Assembly (NCBI RefSeq): GCF_007667425.1
Contig: NZ_VDRC01000001.1
Location: 1,580,595-1,644,594 of the forward strand
DNA from: Microbacterium sp. 1.5R
GTDB taxonomy: Bacteria > Actinomycetota > Actinomycetes > Actinomycetales > Microbacteriaceae
DNA: 64,000 bases
Direction: 5' to 3'
Below are positions 8,554-17,636 of the stretch, piece by piece (position 1 is the stretch's first letter; the number at the start of each line of letters is the position of its first letter). Both the position numbers and the translations under genes were made by a program. The notes under the pieces were generated by a model. It searched no databases and was not told the origin of the DNA. It saw nothing but the letters and a program-made list of their open reading frames with translations.

Positions 8554-8913
8554 TCAGGCGGCGACTTCCTCGCACACGCTCAGCTGGGGAAGGCCGTGCA
8601 TCTCGTAGTGCTCCACGAGGCGGATGCGCCCGGCATCCGTCAGTTCGAGGTCGCTCTCGCCGTTGCCGGTGACCACAGTGCCGTCGGCGACGAGCACGTG
8701 CACGAACGAGACCCAGATGGTGTCGCCGGTGCGCGTGCCGACGAAGCGTCCGAAGGTCACGGTGTCGCCCGAGTAGTCGCCCCAGATCGCGCCGTCCTTC
8801 TCCCAGTAGACGAACTCGCTCGGCGCGTCGGGGTCGACGGCGGAGGTCGTCGACGACACCATGCGGAAGCGGCGGCCGTCGAGAGAGGGAATGGTCGTCG
8901 TAGGCGAGGTCAT
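8554..8913 (-). CDS. Small conserved protein, probable beta-barrel of unknown function
   Basis: 119 aa from the ATG at 8913 (MTSPTTTIPSLDGRRFRMV). The frame extends 34 codons further up, but those residues are Arg-rich and non-conserved-looking. The sequence alternates strands and turns: LDGRRFRMVSSTTSAVD, FVYWEKDGAIWGDYSGDTVTFGRFVGTRTGDTIWVSFVHV, GTVVTGNGESDLELTDAGRIRLVEHYEM. This matches the pattern of a small family often labelled N-acetylglutamate synthase in databases (a label I regard as unreliable). No signal peptide or membrane segment. A CATAAT element 6 nt upstream of the start could be a leaderless -10. Confidence 0.7.
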   Translation of the reverse strand: MTSPTTTIPSLDGRRFRMVSSTTSAVDPDAPSEFVYWEKDGAIWGDYSGDTVTFGRFVGTRTGDTIWVSFVHVLVADGTVVTGNGESDLELTDAGRIRLVEHYEMHGLPQLSVCEEVAA

Positions 8914-9035
8914 GCTCCGATTATGCGGCGCTCCGAGGAGCCGCTCCGGCACGCCATCCAGGCGTCTGCCCCGCCGCCCGCGCTCGTCGGGTGAGCGAGA
9001 CGAAACACCCCGCACGGATGCCGTCGAGCCTGTTT

Positions 9036-9073
9036 CGTCTGACGCGCCGTCACGGGTCGAGGCGCGTCAGACG
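9036..9073. repeat. Perfect 13-bp inverted repeat between divergent genes
   Basis: Arms CGTCTGACGCGCC (9036-9048) and its exact complement (9061-9073) flank a 12-nt spacer. It lies between the divergent starts at 8913 and 9120, about 33 bp upstream of the -10 element of the rightward gene (9107-9112). No T-run follows it on the plus strand, so an operator or a structured element is as likely as a terminator. Confidence 0.6.
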
Positions 9074-9119
9074 AGTGTGAACGCGAGCGTCGCGGACACC
9101 CACCGGTAGCGTGGGTCGC

Positions 9120-10091
9120 ATGCACTGGATGCCCGACCCCTCGGCCGGATCATGGCTGCGAGACAGGCTCGACGACCCGTGGAACTCGTCGATGCACTCG
9201 GTCGTGCCGCGCGGCTACCCGGCCTACGCGCGCATCCTGCACCCCGCGATCGTTCGGTCGCTCCCCGACCGCCCCGTTCCGACTCTCGACGAATGGGAGC
9301 GGATGCCGGGGGCCGAGCGGCAGCGGCTGATGGAGCTCTTCGTGGACGAGCCGACGACCTGGGCCGAGACCGCCCGCGCCTTCGGCACCGCGCTGCACCC
9401 GCTCTCTCAGTGGCAGCGCCTCGTGCGCACACCGCCCGAGGAGGACTGGCAGACCCGCGTCGCGCCGGACGGGCGCGAATTCAGCGCCCCGGCCATCGGC
9501 GCACTGTCGGCGGAGACCGTCGCGGCGATCGCGACGCACCTGGCCGCGGCGACCACGACTCCGGGGTCCGGTGTGGCCGCCCTGTGGGAGGGTTTCGGCG
9601 GTCTGCTCGGCCATTTCGGGCACACGCCGTCGCGGGCTTTCTTCACGATCGACGACGACCCGAACCACCGGGCGATGCTCGACCGCAGCGTGCACGACCC
9701 GTTCAACAACGTGTTCCGCAAAAAGACCTGGCAGGAGGGAATCCTGTCGAAGGAGATCTCCGAGGGCCCGCGGTTCGAGACGCGTCATCGCGCGTACGTG
9801 CTGTTCTCGACCGGCGTCGACGAATTCACCTCCGCCGACTGGGTGCTGCGCGCGCCGTGGCGCGACCTCCCCGGCGAAGAGCACGGGTTCCCGCCGAGTG
9901 CGCAGAGCCCCAGCATCCTCTGGCCCGACGATCGGGCTTGGGTGCTCGTCAGCGAGATCGACTTCGACTCCACCGTCGTCGCCGGGTCTGCCGAGCTCGT
10001 CGCCGCTCTCTGCGCCGACCCCGCACTGGAGGCGTTCCCGATCAGCGAGGGCGCCGAACTTCACGACGACGCCGACGAGGTGAACCGATGA
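9120..10091 (+). CDS. Conserved hypothetical protein, 323 aa
   Basis: Unrecognised soluble protein. The ATG at 9120 (MHWMPDPSAGSWL) is preceded by TAGCGT at 9107-9112, 7 nt upstream, the spacing of a leaderless actinobacterial transcript; a GTG nine nt earlier would lie inside that promoter. Acidic and Trp-rich, with an N-terminal block DPWNSSMHSVVPRGYPAYARILHPA, a central Ala-rich helix (AETVAAIATHLAAATTTPGSGVAALWEGFGGLLGHFG), and a C-terminal half rich in aromatic residues (RAPWRDLPGEEHGFPPSAQSPSILWPDDRAWVLVSEIDFDSTVVAG). No signal, membrane segment or known catalytic motif seen. Its stop overlaps the next gene's start (ATGA), so the pair is co-translated. Confidence 0.8.
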   Translation: MHWMPDPSAGSWLRDRLDDPWNSSMHSVVPRGYPAYARILHPAIVRSLPDRPVPTLDEWERMPGAERQRLMELFVDEPTTWAETARAFGTALHPLSQWQRLVRTPPEEDWQTRVAPDGREFSAPAIGALSAETVAAIATHLAAATTTPGSGVAALWEGFGGLLGHFGHTPSRAFFTIDDDPNHRAMLDRSVHDPFNNVFRKKTWQEGILSKEISEGPRFETRHRAYVLFSTGVDEFTSADWVLRAPWRDLPGEEHGFPPSAQSPSILWPDDRAWVLVSEIDFDSTVVAGSAELVAALCADPALEAFPISEGAELHDDADEVNR

Positions 10092-11215
10092 GCGATACGC
10101 AGCCGGCCACGAGCTTCGACAGCCGGCCCCTGACCGAACCCGTCGACCCCCGCGCGGTCAGCGCCTTCGCCGCCGAGCTGCGTGCCCGCGGCTCGCTGCG
10201 CACGTCGCTCGCCACCGTCTTCGGTCTCGTCGTCGTCGCGATCGTGGTCGTGGTCTCGATCCCCGTCGCGGCGTCGGTGCTGATCGGTCTCGCCACGCGT
10301 CCGCGCGACTTCGGATTCGCCGGGATCGGTCTGCTGCTCTTCGGCGGCGTCGGGATCGCGATCGGGGTCGGCGCGATCGTCGGCTGGCGTCGAGCGCGGG
10401 TCGCGCGCTACCGGCTCGATCGCTTCGCGCGGGCGAACGGCATGGCCTATGAGGCACGTGTCGCCGATCCACCACTGCCCGGCATGATCTTCAGCCTCGG
10501 GCGGTCGCGCGTCTCGACAGATCTCGTGCGGGGCACGACACCGCGATTCGTCGAGTTCGGCAACTACCAGTACACGGTGCAGTCGGGGAAGAACTCGACG
10601 ACCTACCGCTGGGGCTACGTGGCGGTGAAGCTCGACGTCCCGCTCCCGAACATCGTGCTCGACGCCAAGGGCAACAACGCGTTCGGGTCGAATCTGCCCG
10701 CGGCATTCCAGCGCGAGCAGCGCCTGTCGCTCGAGGGGGACTTCGACAAGTACTTCACCCTGTACTGCCCTGCCGGCTACGAGCAGGACGCGCTGTACCT
10801 CTTCACACCCGACATCATGGCGCGGTTCATCGACAACGCCGCCGAGCTCGACGTCGAGATCGTCGACGACTGGCTCTTCCTCTACACGCAGCGCCGGGTG
10901 TCGACGCTCGACCCTGCCACCTGGTCGTGGTTGTTCGGGGCAGTGGGCGCTCTGCTCACGAAGTTTGACCAGTGGGCGCGGTGGCGCGACGACCGGCTGC
11001 GCGAGGCGGCGGCGAGCGCTCCGGCATCCGCGTCGCCCGAGTCGCATACGCCGCCCGCCGACGCGCGACTGCCGTTCGCTCCTCCCGCCGGTCTGCTGGC
11101 TCCTCCACCTGGGGTGGCCGCCGACGGGCGCCGCCTCAAGCGCGGGTTCCGCTGGCTGCCGATCGTCATCGTCCTCGGATTCATCGCGTTCTGGTACCTC
11201 GCCAACGCGCGCTGA
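10088..11215 (+). CDS. Hypothetical membrane protein, 375 aa, with two N-terminal and one C-terminal TM helices
   Basis: Starts at the ATG overlapping the stop of the previous gene. Topology visible in the translation: soluble N-terminus (about 38 aa), TM1 (TVFGLVVVAIVVVVSIPVAASVLIGL), TM2 (FAGIGLLLFGGVGIAIGVGAIVGW), a roughly 200-residue soluble domain (YRLDRFARANGMAYEARV ... VEIVDDWLFLYTQRRVSTLDPA), a Pro/Ala linker (SAPASASPESHTPPADARLPFAPPAG), and a final TM helix (LPIVIVLGFIAFWYLANA) at the very end. The FARANG beginning of the soluble domain followed by LPGMIF..GRSR recalls DUF3137-like proteins, but I am not sure. Function unknown; coupled to the soluble protein upstream. Confidence 0.8.
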   Translation: MSDTQPATSFDSRPLTEPVDPRAVSAFAAELRARGSLRTSLATVFGLVVVAIVVVVSIPVAASVLIGLATRPRDFGFAGIGLLLFGGVGIAIGVGAIVGWRRARVARYRLDRFARANGMAYEARVADPPLPGMIFSLGRSRVSTDLVRGTTPRFVEFGNYQYTVQSGKNSTTYRWGYVAVKLDVPLPNIVLDAKGNNAFGSNLPAAFQREQRLSLEGDFDKYFTLYCPAGYEQDALYLFTPDIMARFIDNAAELDVEIVDDWLFLYTQRRVSTLDPATWSWLFGAVGALLTKFDQWARWRDDRLREAAASAPASASPESHTPPADARLPFAPPAGLLAPPPGVAADGRRLKRGFRWLPIVIVLGFIAFWYLANAR

Positions 11216-11271
11216 TCCCACCAGGGACCGCCGGTGCCGTCGGTGTCGGTGCCTCCGGCTACTGTCACGGT

Positions 11272-12102
11272 GTGGCGGAGCCGGTGCAGCAGTGGTGGGC
11301 GAGGAGGCAGTTCTCGCGCGGCAGCGCCGTGCCCTACGCGGTCGGCTCCTACCGCGCCGCCTGGGCGGCATACCCCGAACTGATCCGGCAGTACCACCCC
11401 GAGCTCAACCACGGGGTCACGCTGTCGCAGATCCCGCTCGCCGCAGACGTCCTGCTGTGCTGGGAGTGCTCCGTCGGGCACCGGTTCGCCGCCACCCCGA
11501 CAGAGCAGCGCGAAAGACCCGGTCGCGTTCGTCGACGGTCGGCGTGGTGCCCTGAATGCTCGACGCTCGCTCGACCGCAACCCGTCATCCTCGGTGAGGC
11601 CCGCGCGATCCCTCGGGCACCCCGCCGGCAGACACCAGCCCTGTGCTCGAAGACACCCGACCTCGCCTCGGGCACCGCGTTCCTCAGCGTGTGCGCCCCG
11701 AAACCGGCATCCGCAGCCGAGGGCGCACTGCGCGCCGGTCTCACCGAGCGGCTGCTGTTCGACGGCGGGACGAACGCGGTCAAGGTGTCGCGGCCGTTCT
11801 TCCGGCACACCGAGGTGTGGCCCGACATCGTGCTGCCCGAGCTGCGCATCGCGGTGGAGTACGACACGGTCGGGCGCCACGGTCTCGAGCACGTCGGCAG
11901 GCGACAAGATGCCGATCAGCGAAAGGACCGTGCTCTCCGCGGGGCCGGCTGGGAGGTCGTGCGCATCCGCACCGGCGCGCTCGAGCCGATCGGTCCGTTC
12001 GACCTGCAGATGTCGGCGGTCGGCGCGCGCGGCGTCTCACGACTGCTCGACGCGTTCCGCAGTGTTCGCGGCGACCTGCTGGTCGACGCCTACCTGCGGT
12101 GA
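11272..12102 (+). CDS. Zinc-ribbon/treble-clef protein fused to a PD-(D/E)XK-like (Vsr-type) nuclease domain
   Basis: 276 aa from the GTG at 11272; TACTGT at 11260-11265 lies 6 nt upstream, so the mRNA is probably leaderless. The N-terminal half has two spaced CxxC pairs (LCWECSVGHRF and WCPECS), like the treble-clef repeats of DUF4379 proteins. The C-terminal half resembles a Vsr-like endonuclease fold: DIVLPELRIAVEYDTVGRHG (possible D...E-x-D core), then QRKDRALRGAGWEVVRIRTGALEPIG, where the GWEVVRIR strand is typical of DUF559/Vsr-like nucleases. This suggests a nucleic-acid-cleaving enzyme, perhaps in repair or phage defence, but activity is inference. It stands alone, 56 nt after a membrane-protein gene. 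Confidence 0.75.
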   Translation: MAEPVQQWWARRQFSRGSAVPYAVGSYRAAWAAYPELIRQYHPELNHGVTLSQIPLAADVLLCWECSVGHRFAATPTEQRERPGRVRRRSAWCPECSTLARPQPVILGEARAIPRAPRRQTPALCSKTPDLASGTAFLSVCAPKPASAAEGALRAGLTERLLFDGGTNAVKVSRPFFRHTEVWPDIVLPELRIAVEYDTVGRHGLEHVGRRQDADQRKDRALRGAGWEVVRIRTGALEPIGPFDLQMSAVGARGVSRLLDAFRSVRGDLLVDAYLR

Positions 12103-12380
12103 CGAGAGGGGTGTGTGGGGGTGGGTGCTGTTGGGGATCAGCTGCCCACCCCATCCCCCCTCGGGATCAGAAGAAGATCTGACTCTCCCTCCGCAAGACG
12201 GTCGAACCGTCCGCACGCGGTGTCAGCTGGGGACTGACGTGTCAACGCGTATACCGAAATGGTATCCAGCGGCACGTTGCATCGAATTGCGACGAACGAT
12301 CTGCGCTCACCCTGCGACGAACCGGTTCGATTTCGTGGTCGAACGGTCGTGTTTTCGGCGCTTTTCGCACGTATACGAGG
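12103..12380. other. Intergenic gap with a weak inverted repeat
   Basis: No gene seen. GGGGTGGG and CCCACCCC near 12118-12153 could pair across a 20-nt loop as a terminator for the nuclease gene. A smaller inverted repeat ATACC-GAAAT-GGTAT lies near 12250. The right part of the gap looks lower in GC than its surroundings. It ends at the stop of the DUF779 gene on the other strand. Confidence 0.4.
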
Positions 12381-12773
12381 TCACGCGCCGAGGCCGAAGT
12401 ACTCCAGCTCCGCCTCGTTCAGCATCCGTGAGCGGATCAGGAACCGCATCCCCGTCGGACCCTCCACGCTGAAGCCGGCACCCCGCCCCGGCACGATGTC
12501 GATGGTGAGGTGAGTGAACTTCCAGTACTCGAACTGCGACTCCGACATGAACACCTCGACCGGCGCGGAGAGGCCGACGTCGAGCGCTCCGAGCAGCACG
12601 TCGCTCGGCCCCGTGAGGAACATCCCCACGGGGTAGCACATGGGCGACGACCCGTCGCAGCATCCGCCCGACTGGTGGAACATCAAGGGACCGTGCTGCG
12701 CCGTGAGATCACGGACGAGGGATGCCGCGGCATCCGTCACGTCCACCCGCTGGTAGGTGCCGATGCTGACCAT
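12381..12773 (-). CDS. DUF779 protein, aldehyde-dehydrogenase partner
   Basis: 130-aa cytoplasmic protein of the DUF779 family, which is regularly encoded beside NAD-dependent aldehyde or alcohol dehydrogenases. Visible hallmarks: HGPLMFHQSGGCCDGSSPMCYPVG with a Cys-Cys pair and a third Cys, which suggests metal or thiol chemistry, then FEYWKFTHLTIDIVPGRGAGFSVEGPTGMRFLIRSRML. It lies 61 nt downstream of the aldehyde dehydrogenase in the same direction, with AGGAAGG before the ATG. A perfect hairpin (12797-12826) sits between the two, so its level may depend on read-through. Its exact biochemical role is not known. Confidence 0.9.
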   Translation of the reverse strand: MVSIGTYQRVDVTDAAASLVRDLTAQHGPLMFHQSGGCCDGSSPMCYPVGMFLTGPSDVLLGALDVGLSAPVEVFMSESQFEYWKFTHLTIDIVPGRGAGFSVEGPTGMRFLIRSRMLNEAELEYFGLGA

Positions 12774-12796
12774 GATCCCGCCTTCCTGTCGATGGA

Positions 12797-12826
12797 CCAG
12801 GGCGGATGCCGCAGCATCCGCCCTGG
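12797..12826. terminator. Perfect 13-bp hairpin between aldehyde dehydrogenase and DUF779 genes
   Basis: Stem CCAGGGCGGATGC (12797-12809), loop CGCA, and the exact complementary arm (12814-12826). No strong T-run follows on the minus strand, so it may attenuate or protect the 3' end rather than stop all transcription. It shares its GGCGGATGC core with the hairpins at 23883-23920 and 52331-52366. Confidence 0.6.
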
Positions 12827-12834
12827 CCTGCGGT

Positions 12835-14394
<1,560 letters not shown>

Positions 14395-14460
14395 CGGTGA
14401 CTCCTTCGACGGGCCGCGCTCCGGTGCGGCGGCTGATCCTTTGAAGGTAGGTCGAGGAAC

Positions 14461-14496
14461 GTTGCACCCCGATGCGCAGCGTTGCAGGGGGTTGCA
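14461..14496. promoter_or_regulatory. Three helically phased GTTGCA repeats upstream of the aldehyde dehydrogenase
   Basis: GTTGCA occurs at 14461, 14481 and 14491, offsets of 20 and 10 bp, so all three lie on the same DNA face. The cluster is 67-102 nt before the ALDH start codon, a normal position for an activator site. The same gap also has three copies of CAGCCGGGTG between about 14573 and 14608. The adjacent GAF-domain regulator is the obvious candidate binder; this is inference. Confidence 0.55.
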
Positions 14497-14614
14497 CACG
14501 GCCGGATGGCTGGGGATCCCCCGGCTGGCCGGCCGTTCCGCGGCGTGTCCGCCGCCGGACGGGGATCCGCCAGCCGGGTGCACCGTCCCAGCCGGGTGGC
14601 AGCCGGGTGATCCG

Positions 14615-15937
14615 TCAGCTCGCCTCGAGCCGCTCGATCCGGGTGACCAGGCCCGCCCGCTTCGGCGACCGAGCCGGCAGCATCTCGAGCGCGAGGCGGA
14701 GCGCCTCGGCATCCGCCTGCCCCTCGGGGATCTCCGCGTAGGCGAGCAGCACATCGAGGCTCGCCTCCGACAGCATGACCTCGCGCAGGGCCGCACGCAC
14801 GGTCTCGCGGAACTCCTCGACGCCCGGCGAGGTCGACTCGGGCAGCACCGGTCCTCGGTACGCCGTGAGGGCGACGCGATGGGCACCACGGTCGAGCAGC
14901 GACAGCACGTCGTGGGCATCGGTCTCGAGCGGCACCGTCAAGCGGTAGGGGCGCGATTCGGGCACCAGGCTCGGAGCATGCCTCTCGAGCACTTTGCGCA
15001 GTCGCACCATCTCCGGGCGCAGCGTGTCGGGCGAGGCGTCGGCGCCGTAGACGAGCTCGCTCAGCCGCTCGGCCGACAGGCCCTGACGGTGCGTGGCGAG
15101 CATGAGCAGGATCGCTGCGTGCCGAGCGCTCAGCTCGATGACCGATTCCTCGTGCTCGGTCTCGCTCTCGAGCCGTGCCCGGTCGCGGCCGAGCACGTGC
15201 AGGGTGGCACGGGTCGTCGGTCGGGCTCTCGTCGAGACGGATGCCGGGCGCGGCGCCTCCGCCCGCTGCCGGAGCCGAGCCACGAGCAGCTCCGACTCCA
15301 CAGCGCGCGCGGTGGCGTCGACGAGGAGGCGGGCCTGCGTCGACACGACCTCCTCTCCGCCGGTGACATCGATGACGCCGAGCACGCGCTGCGTCTCGGG
15401 ATCCCGCACGGGGGCGGCCGAGCACGACCACGGATGCACGAGACGGTTGTAGTGCTCGGCCCCGCGGATCTGCACGGAATGCCCCAGCGTGAGCGCGGTG
15501 CCGGGGGCGCTCGTGCCGACGGCATCCTCCGCCCAGTTCGCACCGGCGACGAATCCCATGCCGTCGGTCAGCGACTGCAGCTGCCGGTCGCCCTCGATCC
15601 AGAGCAGACGACCTGCCTTGTCGCCCACGGCGACGACGACACCCGAGTCCTCGGCGGAGCCGGGAAGCAGGAGGGCGCGGATCATGTCCATCGCGGAGGC
15701 CAGCGGATGCGCGCGGCGGTACTCGTCGAGCTCCTCGCTCAGGAGGTCGATCGGCGGGGTGCCTTCCGGACCGACGCGGCCACGCCAGGAACGCACCCAC
15801 GACTCGCGCACGAGCGGTCTGACCTGCTGCAGCCGCACGTCGTCGAGGTTCCCCGCGAGAAGTTCCTCGTGCGCGCGCTCGATGAGGAGTCGAGAGGCCT
15901 CGGGGCCGTCACGCGACATCTGCCACGGCGCAACCAC
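14615..15937 (-). CDS. GAF-domain transcriptional regulator with C-terminal winged helix
   Basis: 440 aa. The chosen GTG start at 15937 has GGAG 5 nt upstream; an ATG six codons later (15919) is the alternative. The N-terminal region ([19 protein letters not shown]) and the GAF domain (about residues 95-215, including [51 protein letters not shown]...VLGVIDVTG) match the sensory half of AcoR-type regulators. There is no AAA+ domain. The C-terminus instead has an OmpR/BTAD-like winged helix ([28 protein letters not shown]...[13 protein letters not shown]). Actinobacterial proteins of this layout sit beside ALDH genes and probably activate them in response to an aldehyde or alcohol. Confidence 0.88.
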   Translation of the reverse strand: MVAPWQMSRDGPEASRLLIERAHEELLAGNLDDVRLQQVRPLVRESWVRSWRGRVGPEGTPPIDLLSEELDEYRRAHPLASAMDMIRALLLPGSAEDSGVVVAVGDKAGRLLWIEGDRQLQSLTDGMGFVAGANWAEDAVGTSAPGTALTLGHSVQIRGAEHYNRLVHPWSCSAAPVRDPETQRVLGVIDVTGGEEVVSTQARLLVDATARAVESELLVARLRQRAEAPRPASVSTRARPTTRATLHVLGRDRARLESETEHEESVIELSARHAAILLMLATHRQGLSAERLSELVYGADASPDTLRPEMVRLRKVLERHAPSLVPESRPYRLTVPLETDAHDVLSLLDRGAHRVALTAYRGPVLPESTSPGVEEFRETVRAALREVMLSEASLDVLLAYAEIPEGQADAEALRLALEMLPARSPKRAGLVTRIERLEAS

Positions 15938-16055
15938 AGCGTCTCCGATCGTCGTTGCTGGAGCGTGGTCTCAGTGTACGAGCCGGGTGCTGAAGGCGAT
16001 ACGGGTTGTGCGCGCGGTGTCCCCGGTGTTTCGTGACCTGGATCCACTCTTCTAT

Positions 16056-16088
16056 TGCACACTACTGTGCACTGCATGGTAGTGTGCA
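16056..16088. promoter_or_regulatory. Operator palindrome upstream of padR
   Basis: Arms TGCACACTAC (16056-16065) and GTAGTGTGCA (16079-16088) form a perfect 10-bp inverted repeat with a 13-nt spacer that itself contains GTGCAC. It ends 19 nt before the padR start. PadR regulators usually repress their own operon through such dyads. Autoregulation here is inferred. Confidence 0.7.
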
Positions 16089-16107
16089 TCGCAATGAAGG
16101 AGGACGG

Positions 16108-16461
16108 ATGGACACCACGCAGTTGCTGAAGGGCGTGCTCGACGTCGCGGTGCTCGCGGTCCTGCGTTCGGAGGACGGATACGGGTACGACATCGTCAGG
16201 CGGTTGCGGGACGCGGGCCTCGGTGACGTCGGGGACGCCTCCGTGTACGGCACGCTGCGACGCCTGTACGCGGCGGGCAGCCTCTCGAGCTACGTCGTGC
16301 CGTCCGACGGCGGCCCCCACCGGAAGTACTACGCGATCAATTCGCAGGGGCGTGCCGCCCTCGACTCGCAGGCCGGCACATGGCTGGACTTCGCCGGAGC
16401 GATGTCCGTGCTGCTCACCACCGACACCACAATCGCTCCCACGAACGGAGAGAACCGATGA
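16108..16461 (+). CDS. PadR-family transcriptional regulator
   Basis: 117-aa winged-helix repressor. The ATG at 16108 has GAAGGAGG upstream. PadR features: MDTTQLLKGVLDVAVLAVLRSEDGYGYDIVRRLRDAGLGDVGDASVYGTLRRLYAAGSLSSYVVPSDGGPHRKYYAINSQGRAAL, i.e. winged helix plus the RKYY wing, then a short C-terminal dimerisation helix (s-PadR type). The palindrome just upstream is its probable operator. It overlaps the next gene by 4 nt (ATGA), so it likely controls that membrane protein. The ligand is unknown. Confidence 0.94.
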   Translation: MDTTQLLKGVLDVAVLAVLRSEDGYGYDIVRRLRDAGLGDVGDASVYGTLRRLYAAGSLSSYVVPSDGGPHRKYYAINSQGRAALDSQAGTWLDFAGAMSVLLTTDTTIAPTNGENR

Positions 16462-17534
16462 ACGACACCATCGCCTCCACCGACGAGCGCATCCGCTCGT
16501 TCGCCTCCGCCGTACGTCAGCACCTCGACGACCTCCCGCCCGACGAACTGGACGAGATCATCGGCGGGCTCACGGCCGACCTCGCCGATCAGGCCGACGA
16601 CAACGGCGGCATGCTCGATCTCGGTGACCCCGCCTCGTACGCGGAGGAGCTCCGCTCGGCCGCCGGCCTCCCGCCCCGCGGCGCTATCCAGAGCCGTCCA
16701 CGACTAGGCGAGCGGCTCCTCGCGACCCGGCAGCGACTGACCGCCGGCATCCGTCGCAATCCGATCGGAGCCTGGCTTCTCGACCTGTGCGTCACGCTGC
16801 GCCCGGCGTGGTGGGCACTGCGCGGCTACGGGCTTTACGTCCTCATCCTCTTCGTCGTGGTCATGGGCAATGGGCGCGAACACTGGATGGTTCCCGACTC
16901 GCTTCCTGAGTGGGGCGCGGTCATCCTGCTGGGGGTGCTGAGCGTGCAATGGGGCAGCGGGAAGCGTCTGAAGCGCAGCGTCGGAAAACGCGCGCACGCG
17001 GCCCTGAACCTTCTGGCGGCCCTCGCCGTGGTGGCGGCACTGCCGGTCGCGCTCTCCCCGCGCGTCGAGTACGTCGGCCAGGATTACCCACAGAGTGGTC
17101 TGACGCTTGACGGTGTCCAGATCAACAACATTTTCGCCTACGACGAGAATGGCGATCTGATCGACCGCGTGCAGCTCTTCACCGGCAAAGGCACGCCGCT
17201 CGATTTGTACGGTTCAGCGGGCGGTCAACTCTTCATGGACGAGAACGGCGAGATCGTGGATTCCGCGAACGGCCGCGGTCACGAGTTCGGGTTGCAGGAT
17301 GACGGCCTCCGGGTCACCGTCCCCGCCGAGGATTACCGCGGCAGGCCCATCTGGAACACCTACCCTCTCGACGAGGCCGACCTCGACACGAGAACCATGA
17401 TGCCGCGCATGCCGACCCTCGACCGTCCGGAACCACCGTTCCAGAAGGCTCCGCGTGTGACGCCGACACCCGAGCCGGTCGACACCTCGTCTCCATCGAG
17501 CCCCCCGGAGCCCACCCCGACACCCGTCCCGTGA
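16458..17534 (+). CDS. Membrane protein co-encoded with PadR (HAAS-like N-terminus)
   Basis: 358 aa, starting at the ATG that overlaps the padR stop. The N-terminal cytoplasmic helical region (RIRSFASAVRQHLDDLPPDELDEIIGGLTADLADQADDNGGMLDLGDPASYAEELR) has the form of HAAS/DUF1700 domains that accompany PadR regulators. At least three membrane helices follow (YGLYVLILFVVVMG; WGAVILLGVLSVQW; LNLLAALAVVAALPVAL). An extracytoplasmic domain comes next (VEYVGQDYPQSGLTLDGVQINNIFAYDENGDLIDRVQLF...), and the protein ends in a Pro/Thr/Ser tail (PTPEPVDTSSPSSPPEPTPTPVP) suited to the cell wall. Probably an envelope stress or signalling component; precise function unknown. Confidence 0.85.
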   Translation: MNDTIASTDERIRSFASAVRQHLDDLPPDELDEIIGGLTADLADQADDNGGMLDLGDPASYAEELRSAAGLPPRGAIQSRPRLGERLLATRQRLTAGIRRNPIGAWLLDLCVTLRPAWWALRGYGLYVLILFVVVMGNGREHWMVPDSLPEWGAVILLGVLSVQWGSGKRLKRSVGKRAHAALNLLAALAVVAALPVALSPRVEYVGQDYPQSGLTLDGVQINNIFAYDENGDLIDRVQLFTGKGTPLDLYGSAGGQLFMDENGEIVDSANGRGHEFGLQDDGLRVTVPAEDYRGRPIWNTYPLDEADLDTRTMMPRMPTLDRPEPPFQKAPRVTPTPEPVDTSSPSSPPEPTPTPVP

Positions 17535-17636
17535 CCGAGTCGGAGAAGTTCATCTCTGTCGACATCTCGCACCTCGTGTGGGAAGCGCTGGCGGGGACGA
17601 GCGACGTCGACGAGGACGACGACGAGGCGCGGCGGC

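Noticed and set aside
11272-12102. Calling the nuclease-like protein a complete Vsr mismatch endonuclease
   Set aside because: Only the core strand pattern resembles Vsr/DUF559; the neighbouring Dcm methylase is absent and the Zn pairs are not those of Vsr.
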